A DNA stretch of 64,000 nt from an uncultured Clostridia bacterium (lineage in GTDB: Bacteria > Bacillota > Clostridia > Oscillospirales > CAG-272), in the NCBI GenBank assembly GCA_947631765.1, contig CANRMP010000002.1, forward strand, positions 124,001-188,000. Reading direction: 5' to 3'. Below, piece after piece: positions 19,396 through 27,841 of this stretch (position 1 is the stretch's first letter; every line of letters starts with the position of its first letter). The position numbers were made by a program, and so were the translations under genes. The notes below the pieces were generated by a model, which saw only the letters and a program-made list of their open reading frames with translations, had not been told where the DNA came from and ran no database searches.

Positions 19396-20652
19396 TCACT
19401 GCATTTCGTCTTTATCAAAAAGGTTGGCGCAAAGCTTGTTTCGCTTATATTTCTTTATCGCAAGGTTGAGCGCAAGAAGGGCGAGAAAGGCAAGAATAAC
19501 GCCGCAGATAATATATATCTCAATTCCTATTGTGCTTTCGATTTTGAGATCCTCCCAAAGCTCGTTTATCATCATAAGCTTGTCGGGAGTGAGATTTTCA
19601 TAATACGAGGACTTGACGCTCTCGCTCTGCGAGTAAAGTATATCAATGGCGTCAGGGTGAATACCGTTCATGTACTCTCTGTACTCTTCGCTTTCGCTGA
19701 CAAGGGAATTGGGAGTGGCGTAATATGTATATTCGGCGTTTGCCACGGCTATTTCTTCACTCAGCATGAAATTAATATACCGTTCGGCAATCGTCTTGTT
19801 TTGCGACACGGCGGGAACGCACATCGCGTCGACAAAAACGTTTGTGCCTTCCTTGGGATAGTAAAACGCAAGGTCCTCGTTGTACTCATACATTGAGAGA
19901 AAATCGCCCGCATAGTAGGATGAAACCGAGGCGGAGCCGCCCTTCATCTTGTTGAATATTTCGTCCATTACGTATGACTGGACAAGAGGCTTTTGCTCCT
20001 TTAAGAGCTCAAGCGCTTCCTTCCATTCCTCGTCTGTCGCTTCGTTTACGTCGTAACCGAGGTAGTAAAGCGCCGTTCCGAAAGCGTCTCTTGAATTGTT
20101 GAACTGGAGAATCTCGCCTGAATATTTCTCATCCCACATTAGCGACCAGCTACCGATATTTTCGTCGTCCTTGTCCACAAGCGCGGTGTTGTAAATTACA
20201 CCCACCATTCCGTAAGCGTAAGGGACAGAATACTCGTTTGTGGGGTCGTAAAACGCGTTCTCTCCTTTAAAATTATCGAAAATGTACTCATAGTTGGGAA
20301 TATTTGAAAAGTCGAGCTTTGCGAGCAGATTTTCATCTATCAGCCGTTCGATCATATAGTCTGAGGGGATTATCACGTCGTATTTCACGGCGCCCTTGCT
20401 GATTTTGGCGTACATGTCCTCATTGCTTGAATAGGTTGAGTAATTGACAATGACCCTTTCGCCGTAGGTTTCGTAATAATACTTTTCAAACTCCTTATTG
20501 ACGTCCAAGGAGTCCTCCGAACCGTCGGAAATATACTCTCCCCAGTTGTAAACATAAAGAGTTACAGCGCCTTTGTTTTGGCAGGAGGAAAGGACAACCA
20601 TTGCCGCAAGCAGCATGAAAAGAGTAAAAATATAAGTAAAAAGTCTTTTCAA
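19396..20652 (-). CDS. potD: Spermidine/putrescine-binding lipoprotein with C-terminal membrane helix
   Basis: The 418-residue substrate-binding protein of a polyamine ABC importer starts at TTG (LKRLFTYIFTL), 6 nt after GGGAGGG and 1 nt after the potC stop. The track's longer ORF only overlaps potC. The lipobox is LSSC near 22, followed by the fold's opening VTLYVYNWGEYIS. Unusually, the C-terminus carries a second hydrophobic helix (EIYIICGVILAFLALLALNL) and a basic tail, so the mature protein would be anchored at both ends. It is the last gene of potABCD. Confidence 0.93.
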   Translation of the reverse strand: MKRLFTYIFTLFMLLAAMVVLSSCQNKGAVTLYVYNWGEYISDGSEDSLDVNKEFEKYYYETYGERVIVNYSTYSSNEDMYAKISKGAVKYDVIIPSDYMIERLIDENLLAKLDFSNIPNYEYIFDNFKGENAFYDPTNEYSVPYAYGMVGVIYNTALVDKDDENIGSWSLMWDEKYSGEILQFNNSRDAFGTALYYLGYDVNEATDEEWKEALELLKEQKPLVQSYVMDEIFNKMKGGSASVSSYYAGDFLSMYEYNEDLAFYYPKEGTNVFVDAMCVPAVSQNKTIAERYINFMLSEEIAVANAEYTYYATPNSLVSESEEYREYMNGIHPDAIDILYSQSESVKSSYYENLTPDKLMMINELWEDLKIESTIGIEIYIICGVILAFLALLALNLAIKKYKRNKLCANLFDKDEMQ

Positions 20653-20653
20653 T

Positions 20654-21493
20654 TCAGTCCCTCCCCGCAAGTTTTTTCGCCCTCTTTGCTTTTTTGCCTT
20701 TGAGCTTTTTAAGGCTGTCGGCATTTGCAAAGTTGATAAGTAGCAAAAGCACGAGCACGGTTAAAATAATTATCGTGCAAAGCGCGTACATGCTGTATTT
20801 AACCTCATGCGCCGTCTGATTGTAAACGTAAAGGGGAAGGGTGACAAAGTCGGGAGAGCTTACAAAATGGCTTATGACAAAGTCGTCAAGCGACAGAGTG
20901 AAGGCGAGCATCAGTCCCGCGGCAATTCCCGGAGCAAGAGAGGGTAGCTCCACTTTGAAAAAGGTTTGGGCGGGAGTGCATCCGAGGTCAAGCGCCGCTT
21001 CCGAAAGATGAGAGTCCATTTGCTTGAATCTCGGGAGCACGGACAAGATAACGTACGGCAGGTTAAAGGTCACATGCGCGATTAGCATGGAGGTTCTGCC
21101 GAGCGAATTTGAAAAATGCAGAAAACCGCCCACCGCGACAAAAAAGAGCATCATGGAAACGCCGGTCACGATATCGGGGTTCATCATCGGAATATTTGTC
21201 ACGGTCTTTATCGCGCCCTGAATTTTTTTATTTCGCATTCTGTCTATCCCAAGGGCGGCAAAGGTGCCGATAAGTGTTGCAATAAGCGAGGAAAAGACAG
21301 CAAGAAAGAGTGAGTTTTCAAGCGCCTTTATCGCAACCTTGTCTTTAAAAAGCTCAAAATACCATTTTAGTGAAAGCCCGGCAAAATGCGTGGTGCTTCC
21401 CGAGGTATTGAAGGAGAAAACGACAAGAACAAGTATCGGCGCGAAAAGAAGCAGAAATATAAGTCCGATATAAAAACGGGAGAGATTTTTCAT
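20654..21493 (-). CDS. potC: Spermidine/putrescine ABC transporter permease PotC
   Basis: The 279-residue inner-membrane permease has six predicted helices. The EAA loop that docks onto the ATPase reads EAALDLGCTPAQTFFKVELP near 165-185. It overlaps potB by 4 nt (ATGA) and its stop is 1 nt from the potD TTG start, so translation of B, C and D is tightly coupled. The length and order match the standard potABCD importer. Confidence 0.95.
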   Translation of the reverse strand: MKNLSRFYIGLIFLLLFAPILVLVVFSFNTSGSTTHFAGLSLKWYFELFKDKVAIKALENSLFLAVFSSLIATLIGTFAALGIDRMRNKKIQGAIKTVTNIPMMNPDIVTGVSMMLFFVAVGGFLHFSNSLGRTSMLIAHVTFNLPYVILSVLPRFKQMDSHLSEAALDLGCTPAQTFFKVELPSLAPGIAAGLMLAFTLSLDDFVISHFVSSPDFVTLPLYVYNQTAHEVKYSMYALCTIIILTVLVLLLLINFANADSLKKLKGKKAKRAKKLAGRD

Positions 21494-22317
21494 ACAATTA
21501 TTCCTCCGTCCTCGTCGTTATCCGCGAATTTGTTCATTACCGCAAGCGAAATGAGAATAAGTATCATCATTATTAGCGATATGGCGGCGCCCGTGTTATA
21601 GGTCAGCTCGTTCTGGAACTGGCGCTCAATTGTGTCACCGATAAGGTCAAAGGTTCCGCCTCCGAGCTTTTGGGAAATGTAGAAGGTTGAAATCGAGGGG
21701 ACAAAGACCATGGTTATTCCCGAAATGATGCCGGGGACGGTAAGGGGAATAATTACCTTTGTGAGAACCTGAAAATTGTTGCAGCCGAGGTCTCTTGCGG
21801 CTTCGATGTATCTTTGGTCAAGCTTTGTCATTGTGGTGTAAATCGGGAGCACCATGTAGGGCAGAAAATCGTATATCATGCCGAGAATAACGGCGCCTCC
21901 CGTGCCGACCATCTTGAGCTTCGGCAAGCCGAGGTTTGAAAGCATACCGTTTATAAGTCCGCCGTTGTCAAGCAGACTCATCAGCGAATAGGTTCTTATA
22001 AGCAGGTTTATCCACATCGGGAGCATTAACAGCACAATGAGTATCTTTTGCTTTGAAGGGGCGGTTTTAGATATAAAATAAGCCAAAGGATAGCCTATAA
22101 GAATACAAACCACCGTCGCTATCAGCGCAAAGCCTATCGAAAGAATAAAGGTATTCGTGTATCCCGAAAGGCCTGTAATATTGTCAAAGGTGAAATTCCC
22201 GTAGCTGTCGGTAAAAGCAAAATATATAACAAAGAGCAGGGGAAACACAATGAACATCACAGACCAGAGTATATGCGGCGCCGCCGCCGCTTTTCTGAAA
22301 AGGTTTCCGGTTTTCAT
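21490..22317 (-). CDS. potB: Spermidine/putrescine ABC transporter permease PotB
   Basis: This 275-residue permease is the partner of PotC. It has six membrane helices and the EAA motif [20 protein letters not shown] near 172-192. The start overlaps the end of potA by 4 nt and the stop overlaps potC by 4 nt. The C-terminus ends in a short acidic/hydrophobic stretch, [10 protein letters not shown]. It is a standard member of the family. Confidence 0.95.
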   Translation of the reverse strand: MKTGNLFRKAAAAPHILWSVMFIVFPLLFVIYFAFTDSYGNFTFDNITGLSGYTNTFILSIGFALIATVVCILIGYPLAYFISKTAPSKQKILIVLLMLPMWINLLIRTYSLMSLLDNGGLINGMLSNLGLPKLKMVGTGGAVILGMIYDFLPYMVLPIYTTMTKLDQRYIEAARDLGCNNFQVLTKVIIPLTVPGIISGITMVFVPSISTFYISQKLGGGTFDLIGDTIERQFQNELTYNTGAAISLIMMILILISLAVMNKFADNDEDGGIIV

Positions 22318-23453
22318 TCTTCATCCTCCTGTGAGAGGTCGGAAAGCTTGTCCAGCTCGTCGCTGAAAGAGGAATAGTCGCCGAACATGCCGGAAAATTC
22401 AGACTTTTTCATAACCTGTATCTCATTCGGGTCAATTGAAATGCCGATAGTCTCTCCGACGGCTACTTTGTCGGTCGTTTCTATCATCCATTTGAAATTG
22501 TCGATGTCCGCAATTATTTCATAATAGTCGCCCTTGAATGTCACCGAGGTTACCTCTCCGGTGAGCATACTGTCGGTAAAGGGAACGATGTCGATATCCT
22601 CCGGGCGCACCACAACGTCAACCGGCTCATTAGGAGCAAATCCGAAGTCCTCACACTTAAAGGTCTGCTTTGCAAAGCTCACCTCATAGTCGCGCAGCAT
22701 AATGCCGTTTACGATATTCGACTCGCCTATAAAGTCCGCCACAAAGGCGTTTACAGGCTCATTGTATATTTTTTCGGGCGTGCCTATTTGCTGGACAGAG
22801 CCGTTTGCCATAACAACGATGGTATCAGACATCGAGAGCGCTTCCTCCTGGTCGTGTGTTACGAAAACAAAGGTTATGCCAGTCTTTTGCTGAATGTTTT
22901 TCAGTTCGACCTGCATGTCCCGCCGCAGCTTTAAGTCAAGAGCGGCAAGAGGCTCGTCAAGAAGCAGTACCCGAGGCTTGTTTACAAGCGCTCTTGCAAT
23001 TGCAACTCTCTGCTGTTGACCGCCCGAAAGGGTTGAAATGTTCCTCTTTTCAAAGCCTTTGAGATTGACGAGGGTGAGCATTTCCTTGACCATTTCGCGA
23101 ATTTGCGCTTCAGGAGTCTTTTTGATTCTCAGTCCGAAGGCGATATTTTCAAAAACGTTCAGGTGGGGGAAAAGGGCGTACCTTTGAAAAACAGTGTTGA
23201 TATGCCTTTTGTAGGGAGGAAGGTTTGTTATGTCCTCTCCGTCAAAAAATACATGTCCCGAGTCGGGGGTCTCAAAGCCGCCTATTATGCGCAGTGTTGT
23301 CGTTTTGCCGCATCCCGAAGGACCGAGCAGGGTAATAAATTCATTGTCGTGTATGTCAAGGTCAATACCTGACAGAACGGTCTCTTTGTCAAAGGTTTTG
23401 ACAATATCCTTAAGCTTTATAATAACATTGCCGTTTTTTGTGCTTTCTTTCAT
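22314..23453 (-). CDS. potA: Spermidine/putrescine ABC transporter ATPase PotA
   Basis: The 379-residue ATPase powers the polyamine importer. It shows Walker [10 protein letters not shown], signature [15 protein letters not shown], Walker [13 protein letters not shown] and the H-loop in [13 protein letters not shown]-terminal TOBE domain (about 270-360) is typical of this importer class. I start it at [15 protein letters not shown]; the track's upstream 17 codons include a GTG 18 nt earlier that I cannot exclude. GGAGGTGAG lies 17 nt before the chosen ATG, which is long. It is first in potABCD, after a 130-nt leader. Confidence 0.95.
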   Translation of the reverse strand: MKESTKNGNVIIKLKDIVKTFDKETVLSGIDLDIHDNEFITLLGPSGCGKTTTLRIIGGFETPDSGHVFFDGEDITNLPPYKRHINTVFQRYALFPHLNVFENIAFGLRIKKTPEAQIREMVKEMLTLVNLKGFEKRNISTLSGGQQQRVAIARALVNKPRVLLLDEPLAALDLKLRRDMQVELKNIQQKTGITFVFVTHDQEEALSMSDTIVVMANGSVQQIGTPEKIYNEPVNAFVADFIGESNIVNGIMLRDYEVSFAKQTFKCEDFGFAPNEPVDVVVRPEDIDIVPFTDSMLTGEVTSVTFKGDYYEIIADIDNFKWMIETTDKVAVGETIGISIDPNEIQVMKKSEFSGMFGDYSSFSDELDKLSDLSQEDEE

Positions 23454-23588
23454 TTGATCCGTGTGACTCACCTCCGCCGAAAAAATGCGGGTATTACAAA
23501 TCAAATATCAAATGTGGGGCGCGCTGTATGTCTAAAAATAATAGCTTGCAACATTCGGTATCGCAGTTTCCCGCAGTTTATGGTTTAA

Positions 23589-23617
23589 ATTATATCACAA
23601 CCTTTCAACAAATGCAA
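23589..23617 (-). promoter_or_regulatory. Sigma-A promoter for potABCD
   Basis: TTGCAT, 17 bp, TATAAT on the minus strand. The leader to the potA ATG is about 130 nt. It contains TGCGGG near its 5' end and CCCGCATTTTTT about 80 nt later, which could pair as a long-range attenuator. Confidence 0.8.
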
Positions 23618-23632
23618 CAGTTCGACAAATTT

Positions 23633-24181
23633 TTATATAAATATCGCAAAAAACAGGTAAACGCACATAAGAAACGGGGAAATATTAGAGGAGGTCACAA
23701 TAAGAATATACACGGCGCAAACCCAGAGAATGAAAAGAAAAACCGCGCTTATCGCCTTTATTGCAAGCTCCGCCTTTTGCGGAGCAAAACGTGACAAAAG
23801 GGCGCCTAAAATTTTTCCCCCGTCAAACACCTTTATCGGAAGAATATTTATTAAAAAAAGCGAAAGGTTGCAAAGGACAAGATATAAATGAGAGCTTATA
23901 ATTCCGACGCCAAGGAGCGCAAGATTCATCAAGGGTCCGGCGGCGTAAATTACAATATCGTTTTTATACGAGGTTATTTTTGCCCTTCGGTGAATTGTGA
24001 CGCCCAGAGGCGTAAAGCAAACGCTTTCAATTTCGCTCCCTAAAAGGCACGCCGCAATAATGTGTCCGCTCTCATGGACAAAAACGGACAGTAAAATTGC
24101 GACAAGCATTTTTGCCTTCATCGAACAGCAGACAAGAATTGTTATAATAAGTGTAAAAGGCGACAGCTTGATACGCGGCAT
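23633..24181 (-). CDS. Site-2-protease-type (M50) zinc metalloprotease
   Basis: The 182-residue integral membrane protease has the HExxH zinc motif in HESGHIIAA near residue 40 and the second metal ligand in VFDGGKIL, both within membrane helices. This matches the small SpoIVFB-like group, which cleaves pro-sigma-K in sporulating relatives. Whether this copy is SpoIVFB or a paralogue is not clear; no spoIVFA is adjacent. I start it at ATG 24181, 9 nt after CGGAG, in preference to the GTG at 24199. That ribosome site lies in the stem of a hairpin. Confidence 0.88.
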   Translation of the reverse strand: MPRIKLSPFTLIITILVCCSMKAKMLVAILLSVFVHESGHIIAACLLGSEIESVCFTPLGVTIHRRAKITSYKNDIVIYAAGPLMNLALLGVGIISSHLYLVLCNLSLFLINILPIKVFDGGKILGALLSRFAPQKAELAIKAISAVFLFILWVCAVYILIVTSSNISPFLMCVYLFFAIFI

Positions 24182-24190
24182 AAAAATCAA

Positions 24191-24215
24191 CTCCGACACA
24201 TTATATGTGCCGGAG
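24191..24215 (-). terminator. Hairpin between ackA and the M50 gene that masks its ribosome site
   Basis: CTCCGGCACA pairs with TGTGTCGGAG (10 bp, one G-U, 5-nt loop) and is followed by TTGATTTTT. It looks like an ackA terminator, yet the 3' arm contains the CGGAG ribosome site of the next gene. Confidence 0.7.
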
Positions 24216-24247
24216 CTTCTGTTTTATGTTGTGGCGCTGCAGCGATA

Positions 24248-25474
24248 TCAAAGGCCGAAAGCGAGGGCTGCCGTATCCTTGGCTATGAGCAGTTCTTCGT
24301 TCGTTGGGATAAGATAAACCTCAACCTTCGAATCGTCTGTCGAAAGCTTTACGGTATTGGGCTGGCGGAGCATTTTGGCGTTGAGCTCTTTGTCAATCTT
24401 TACGCCGAGATAGCTCATGTTGTCGCAGACCACCTCACGGAGTCTCGGGTTGTTCTCTCCGAGTCCCGCCGTGAATACAATGGCGTCAAGACCGTCCATT
24501 GCCGCGGCGTATGCGCCTATCTGCTTTTTAATCTGATAGAAAAGAATGCTTGTGGCAAGCTCCGCGCGATCGTACAGGGGATCGGACGGTCCTCTCTCAA
24601 CCGCCGCTTCAAGGTCTCTTGAGTCAGATTTGCCGGTTATTCCTAAAAATCCGCACTTTTTGTTCATATAGTTGTCCATCTCCGCCGGACCCCAGCCCTT
24701 TTTATTCATGATAAAGGTAACAATTGCAGGGTCAATAGAGCCGCAGCGAGTACCCATTTCAACACCGTCAAGGGGAGTAAAGCCCATTGTAGTGTCAATA
24801 CACTTGCCACCGCGCACAGCGCTTATAGAGGAGCCGTTTCCGATGTGGCAGGTGACGATTTTTGTGTCGCCCGTTTTACCTTCTTTTGCAAGAATTTCGT
24901 TCATTGCCATTGAAACGAACCTGTGGGAGGTTCCGTGAGCGCCGTATCTTCTTATATTGTAGTCCTCATACATGTCATAGGAAAGAGCGTAGAAATACGC
25001 CTTTCTGGGCATGGTCTGATGAAACGCCGTGTCAAACACAAGCACCTGCGGCACGTCAGGCATGACAGATGTGCATCCCTCAATTCCCATAAGGTGAGCG
25101 GGAGTGTGAAGGGGCGCGAAGTTTACGCAAAGCTTTAATTTTTCAAGCACCTCTGGGGTCACAAGACAGCTTTCGAAAAAGTACGGACCGCCGTGCACAA
25201 CTCTGTGACCTATCGCTTTGATTTCGTCGACCGACTTAATACATCCGATTTTCGGGTCGGTGAGCGTGTCAACGACAATCTTCATTGCCACCGAGTGATT
25301 TTTCATTTCAATGTGTTTGGTGATTTTTTCGCCGTTTGCGGTTTTATGCTCGATAAGAGAACCGTCTGTCCCTATGCGTTCGCAAATACCTTTGCTCTTG
25401 ACGTCCTCTGTATCGGTGTCGATAAGCTGATATTTGAGCGACGAGCTGCCGGCATTGACAACAAGTACATTCAT
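24248..25474 (-). CDS. ackA: Acetate kinase
   Basis: The 408-residue enzyme makes ATP and acetate from acetyl phosphate. I start it at the ATG opening MNVLVVNAGSSSLKY, just after CAGGAGGAAAACAAA; the track extends 21 codons too far. Family marks are NAGSSSLKY at the start, GHRVVHGG near 90, HIGNGSSIS near 205, and GFTPLDGVEMGTR. No pta is adjacent, although it usually accompanies ackA. The promoter's -10 box lies inside a perfect palindrome, so expression is likely controlled by a DNA-binding regulator. Confidence 0.97.
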   Translation of the reverse strand: MNVLVVNAGSSSLKYQLIDTDTEDVKSKGICERIGTDGSLIEHKTANGEKITKHIEMKNHSVAMKIVVDTLTDPKIGCIKSVDEIKAIGHRVVHGGPYFFESCLVTPEVLEKLKLCVNFAPLHTPAHLMGIEGCTSVMPDVPQVLVFDTAFHQTMPRKAYFYALSYDMYEDYNIRRYGAHGTSHRFVSMAMNEILAKEGKTGDTKIVTCHIGNGSSISAVRGGKCIDTTMGFTPLDGVEMGTRCGSIDPAIVTFIMNKKGWGPAEMDNYMNKKCGFLGITGKSDSRDLEAAVERGPSDPLYDRAELATSILFYQIKKQIGAYAAAMDGLDAIVFTAGLGENNPRLREVVCDNMSYLGVKIDKELNAKMLRQPNTVKLSTDDSKVEVYLIPTNEELLIAKDTAALAFGL

Positions 25475-25525
25475 TTTGTTTTCCTCCTGATTGACAAAAG
25501 TCATAACATATGTTAGAATGAATTT

Positions 25526-25554
25526 ATTATACAACACATTGTATAATATTTCAA
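25526..25554 (-). promoter_or_regulatory. ackA promoter overlapped by a perfect palindrome
   Basis: TTGAAA, 17 bp, TATAAT on the minus strand. ATTATACAA-CACA-TTGTATAAT (25526-25547) is a perfect 9+9 inverted repeat covering the -10 box and most of the spacer, the form of an operator for a dimeric repressor. The cognate regulator is not in the window in any obvious way. Confidence 0.8.
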
Positions 25555-25604
25555 GCTTTTTTTGATTTTTTATATGAAACGCATCGAAAGGGGGAGAAAA
25601 GTAT

Positions 25605-26759
25605 ATGAAAAATGTTACCGTAATTTGTGAATATAATCCCTTTCACCTCGGCCATATGGCGCAGCTTCGCTTTATAAAAGAGTATTTTTATCCCGAAGAG
25701 ACATGTATTATTTGTATTATGAGCCCGAATTTCGTGCAGCGGGGCGATATTGCGGTTTTGCAAAAGTACCGTCGCGCGCAAATTGCAGTTGAATGCGGCG
25801 CATCTCTTGTGCTCGAGCTTCCGTTCCCGTTTTCAATTTTTTCAGCAGAGGGCTTTGCAAGGTCGGGTATAGAGATAATATCAAGGCTTGCAAATATCGA
25901 CTTTATATGCTTTGGAAGCGAGTGCGGCGACAAGGAGCGGATAGTAAGAACTGCAAATAACCTGCTTTGTGATGATTTTCGCCAAAGGCTGAGTAAGCTT
26001 ACAAAAAGCGAGTTTGACATTTCCTACGCCTCTCTTCGTGAAAAGCTTTATAATGAGATGTTTGGTGAGCCGCTGCTTACCTCTCCCAACGATATTCTCG
26101 GAGTTGAGTACCAAGCAGCGCTAAATAAGGCGGGGTGCGATATCAACTTTATTTTGCCGCAAAGAGACAAGAGGTATTCGGCAAGCCGCGTGCGAGAGCT
26201 AATTGTCGGGAATAATGACAATAATAATGAAGAATTGTCATCACTTGTTCCGGATATTTGTTATAAAAGTCTGAAAGATAATAAGTGCCTGTCACTTATG
26301 GCGTTTGAAGAATATTTGCTGACGTATTTTTCGCTTGCCGACCCCGAATATATTTCAAAATTTTACTCGCTTAATTTCGACATGGCGCATAAAATGGTCT
26401 CTGCGGCAAAAAAATGCGCAAGCCTTGAAAGCTTTATAACCTCTGTCAGCGACAAAAGGTATACTAAAGCGAGAGTCCGCCGCGCAATACTTGGATCTAT
26501 TTTTAGAGTTGAGGCTTCATACGCCGACATGGTTCCGCTTTACACTACCCCCCTTGCCTTTGACGAAATTGGCAGAAAATATCTTGCCGTCAGCTCCTCT
26601 TTCTGCCGCATACCGATAATAACCCGAAAGAGAGAGCTGTATTCAAATAAACGGGCGCTCTATCAATACGAGACGGGGCAGAGAGCAGACCTTCTTTACA
26701 ATAAGCTTCTTTTGTCAAAAAATGTCGAAGTTATAAAAAAACCTTATTCAAAAAATTAA
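25605..26759 (+). CDS. tmcAL: tRNA(Met) cytidine acetate ligase TmcAL (YlbM family)
   Basis: The 384-residue nucleotidyltransferase-fold enzyme activates acetate with ATP and forms N4-acetylcytidine at the wobble base of elongator tRNA-Met. The family signature CEYNPFHLGH is at residues 8-17, followed by MSPNFVQRGD near 40. It faces away from ackA, whose product acetate is its substrate. The start is ATG after AAGGGGGAG. A dinucleotide-rich stretch (GNNDNNNEE near 203) is probably a surface loop. Confidence 0.92.
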   Translation: MKNVTVICEYNPFHLGHMAQLRFIKEYFYPEETCIICIMSPNFVQRGDIAVLQKYRRAQIAVECGASLVLELPFPFSIFSAEGFARSGIEIISRLANIDFICFGSECGDKERIVRTANNLLCDDFRQRLSKLTKSEFDISYASLREKLYNEMFGEPLLTSPNDILGVEYQAALNKAGCDINFILPQRDKRYSASRVRELIVGNNDNNNEELSSLVPDICYKSLKDNKCLSLMAFEEYLLTYFSLADPEYISKFYSLNFDMAHKMVSAAKKCASLESFITSVSDKRYTKARVRRAILGSIFRVEASYADMVPLYTTPLAFDEIGRKYLAVSSSFCRIPIITRKRELYSNKRALYQYETGQRADLLYNKLLLSKNVEVIKKPYSKN

Positions 26760-26839
26760 AATTAACATAATATCCATAAATTCAGCCAAGTTATTGACTA
26801 TAATATATATTATTAAGAGAAAAAAGCAGGAGGGCGGAT

Positions 26840-27154
26840 ATGGCAGAACAGATAAAAGGAAAATATCTTATATATAGAGGACTGCCCCTCGTTCGGGAAA
26901 ACAATATGATATGTTACGGCAGTATGAAAGACAAGTACATTCTCTACATGATGATACTTTCGTACAAGGAAATTTTGCTTGCGGACAATACCACCAAGGT
27001 TTCCGTTCCGGACAGAATTATCGGGCAGATAGTAAGTACCGATCCGAATTGTATCGGCGCCGATAAAATCGTCAAGAATTTTGAAAAAAACGGTCTTTAC
27101 GAAGCGTTCGATATGGGAATTGTGATTCTTGAGCGATATAACAGGACAAAGTAA
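26840..27154 (+). CDS. Conserved clostridial hypothetical protein
   Basis: This 104-residue soluble protein has a good ribosome site (GGAGG) before its ATG. Segments LPLVRENNMICYGSMKDKYI and DRIIGQIVSTDP, then NGLYEAFDMGIVILER, look like a short protein family I have seen across Oscillospirales without known function. There is no membrane helix or catalytic motif. A short palindrome-rich AT stretch lies just upstream, and a GC-rich hairpin follows. It is probably monocistronic. Confidence 0.72.
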   Translation: MAEQIKGKYLIYRGLPLVRENNMICYGSMKDKYILYMMILSYKEILLADNTTKVSVPDRIIGQIVSTDPNCIGADKIVKNFEKNGLYEAFDMGIVILERYNRTK

Positions 27155-27163
27155 GATGAATTT

Positions 27164-27184
27164 ATCGCCGGTAACGCCGGCGAT
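27164..27184 (+). terminator. Hairpin after the 104-residue gene
   Basis: A perfect 8-bp stem ATCGCCGG/CCGGCGAT with a 5-nt loop, followed only by TTCTTC, so termination is likely weak. Confidence 0.55.
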
Positions 27185-27221
27185 TTCTTCATAACACAGT
27201 AGAAAACCACGGGAGGATGCA

Positions 27222-27596
27222 ATGCTTTTAAGAAGAAAAATACTTATAATTGCGCTTTTGACAGCCTTTATCCTGCCGCAGATTTCCTGCGCGCCAAGCG
27301 GAACGACGGTTATTGCCACGGCAAAGGGAAGTACAAAAATCGAGCAAAAAAGCGAAAACATCGACCAAAGTACAAGCAAAAATGACGGCTCGGATATACC
27401 GATTACCGGCGGCGCCGTGATTAATAAAAACACAAAGGTTATTCATATCGATCCCGAATGCTCCTCGGTTAAAAAAATGAGCGAAAAAAACAGACTTGAT
27501 ATTGATGGCAAGGAGATTTCAAAGTATATTGCGGAAGGCTACAAGCTGTGCTCTCTTTGCGGCAAGGATTACTCTGCGTATAAGGCAAAAAGTTGA
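27222..27596 (+). CDS. Small lipoprotein with Ada-like Cys/His zinc motif
   Basis: The 124-residue protein has a signal sequence and lipobox ISC near 22-24, so it should be lipid-anchored outside the membrane. A Ser/Thr/Lys-rich linker (25-60) leads to a C-terminal module: KVIHIDPEC, then GYKLCSLCGKDY. The spacing His-x3-Cys ... GYxxCxxC is that of the small Ada-metal-binding-like domain often found at the end of surface or nuclease proteins, which binds zinc or is structural. The function is unknown. Confidence 0.7.
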   Translation: MLLRRKILIIALLTAFILPQISCAPSGTTVIATAKGSTKIEQKSENIDQSTSKNDGSDIPITGGAVINKNTKVIHIDPECSSVKKMSEKNRLDIDGKEISKYIAEGYKLCSLCGKDYSAYKAKS

Positions 27597-27626
27597 TTTT
27601 ACATATGAATTTTGTTTAAAAAACTA

Positions 27627-27655
27627 TTGACAAGGGAAAAAGCGTGTGATATAAT
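27627..27655 (+). promoter_or_regulatory. Promoter for tRNA-Pro
   Basis: TTGACA, 17 bp, TATAAT, a consensus-strength sigma-A promoter ending 25 nt before the tRNA. Confidence 0.92.
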
Positions 27656-27680
27656 AACAAGGCTGACTGAAAAACAGCAT

Positions 27681-27756
27681 CTGGGTGTGGCGCAGTTGGT
27701 AGCGCGCTACCTTGGGGTGGTAGAGGCCGCACGTTCAAGTCGTGTCACTCAGACCA
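27681..27756 (+). tRNA. tRNA-Pro (GGG)
   Basis: The 76-nt cloverleaf has acceptor arms CTGGGTG/CACTCAG with the C1-G72 pair typical of bacterial tRNA-Pro, and an encoded CCA. Anticodon stem CTACC/GGTAG encloses TTGGGGT, so the anticodon is GGG. Confidence 0.94.
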
Positions 27757-27766
27757 TAAAAAGACT

Positions 27767-27800
27767 TGACCTTTGTCATTTGACAAGGGTCATTTCTTTT
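27767..27800 (+). terminator. Terminator after tRNA-Pro
   Basis: A 12-bp stem TGACCTTTGTCA/TGACAAGGGTCA (one G-U) with a 2-nt loop, then TTTCTTTT. Confidence 0.88.
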
Positions 27801-27841
27801 AAGCCATAACTCTTTTGAGGCTGAGATTTTAAGGATTTATT

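Noticed and set aside
26796-26813. AT-only palindrome ATAATATATATTAT as an operator
   Set aside because: Such sequences arise by chance in AT-rich gaps, and no good promoter pair is seen around it.
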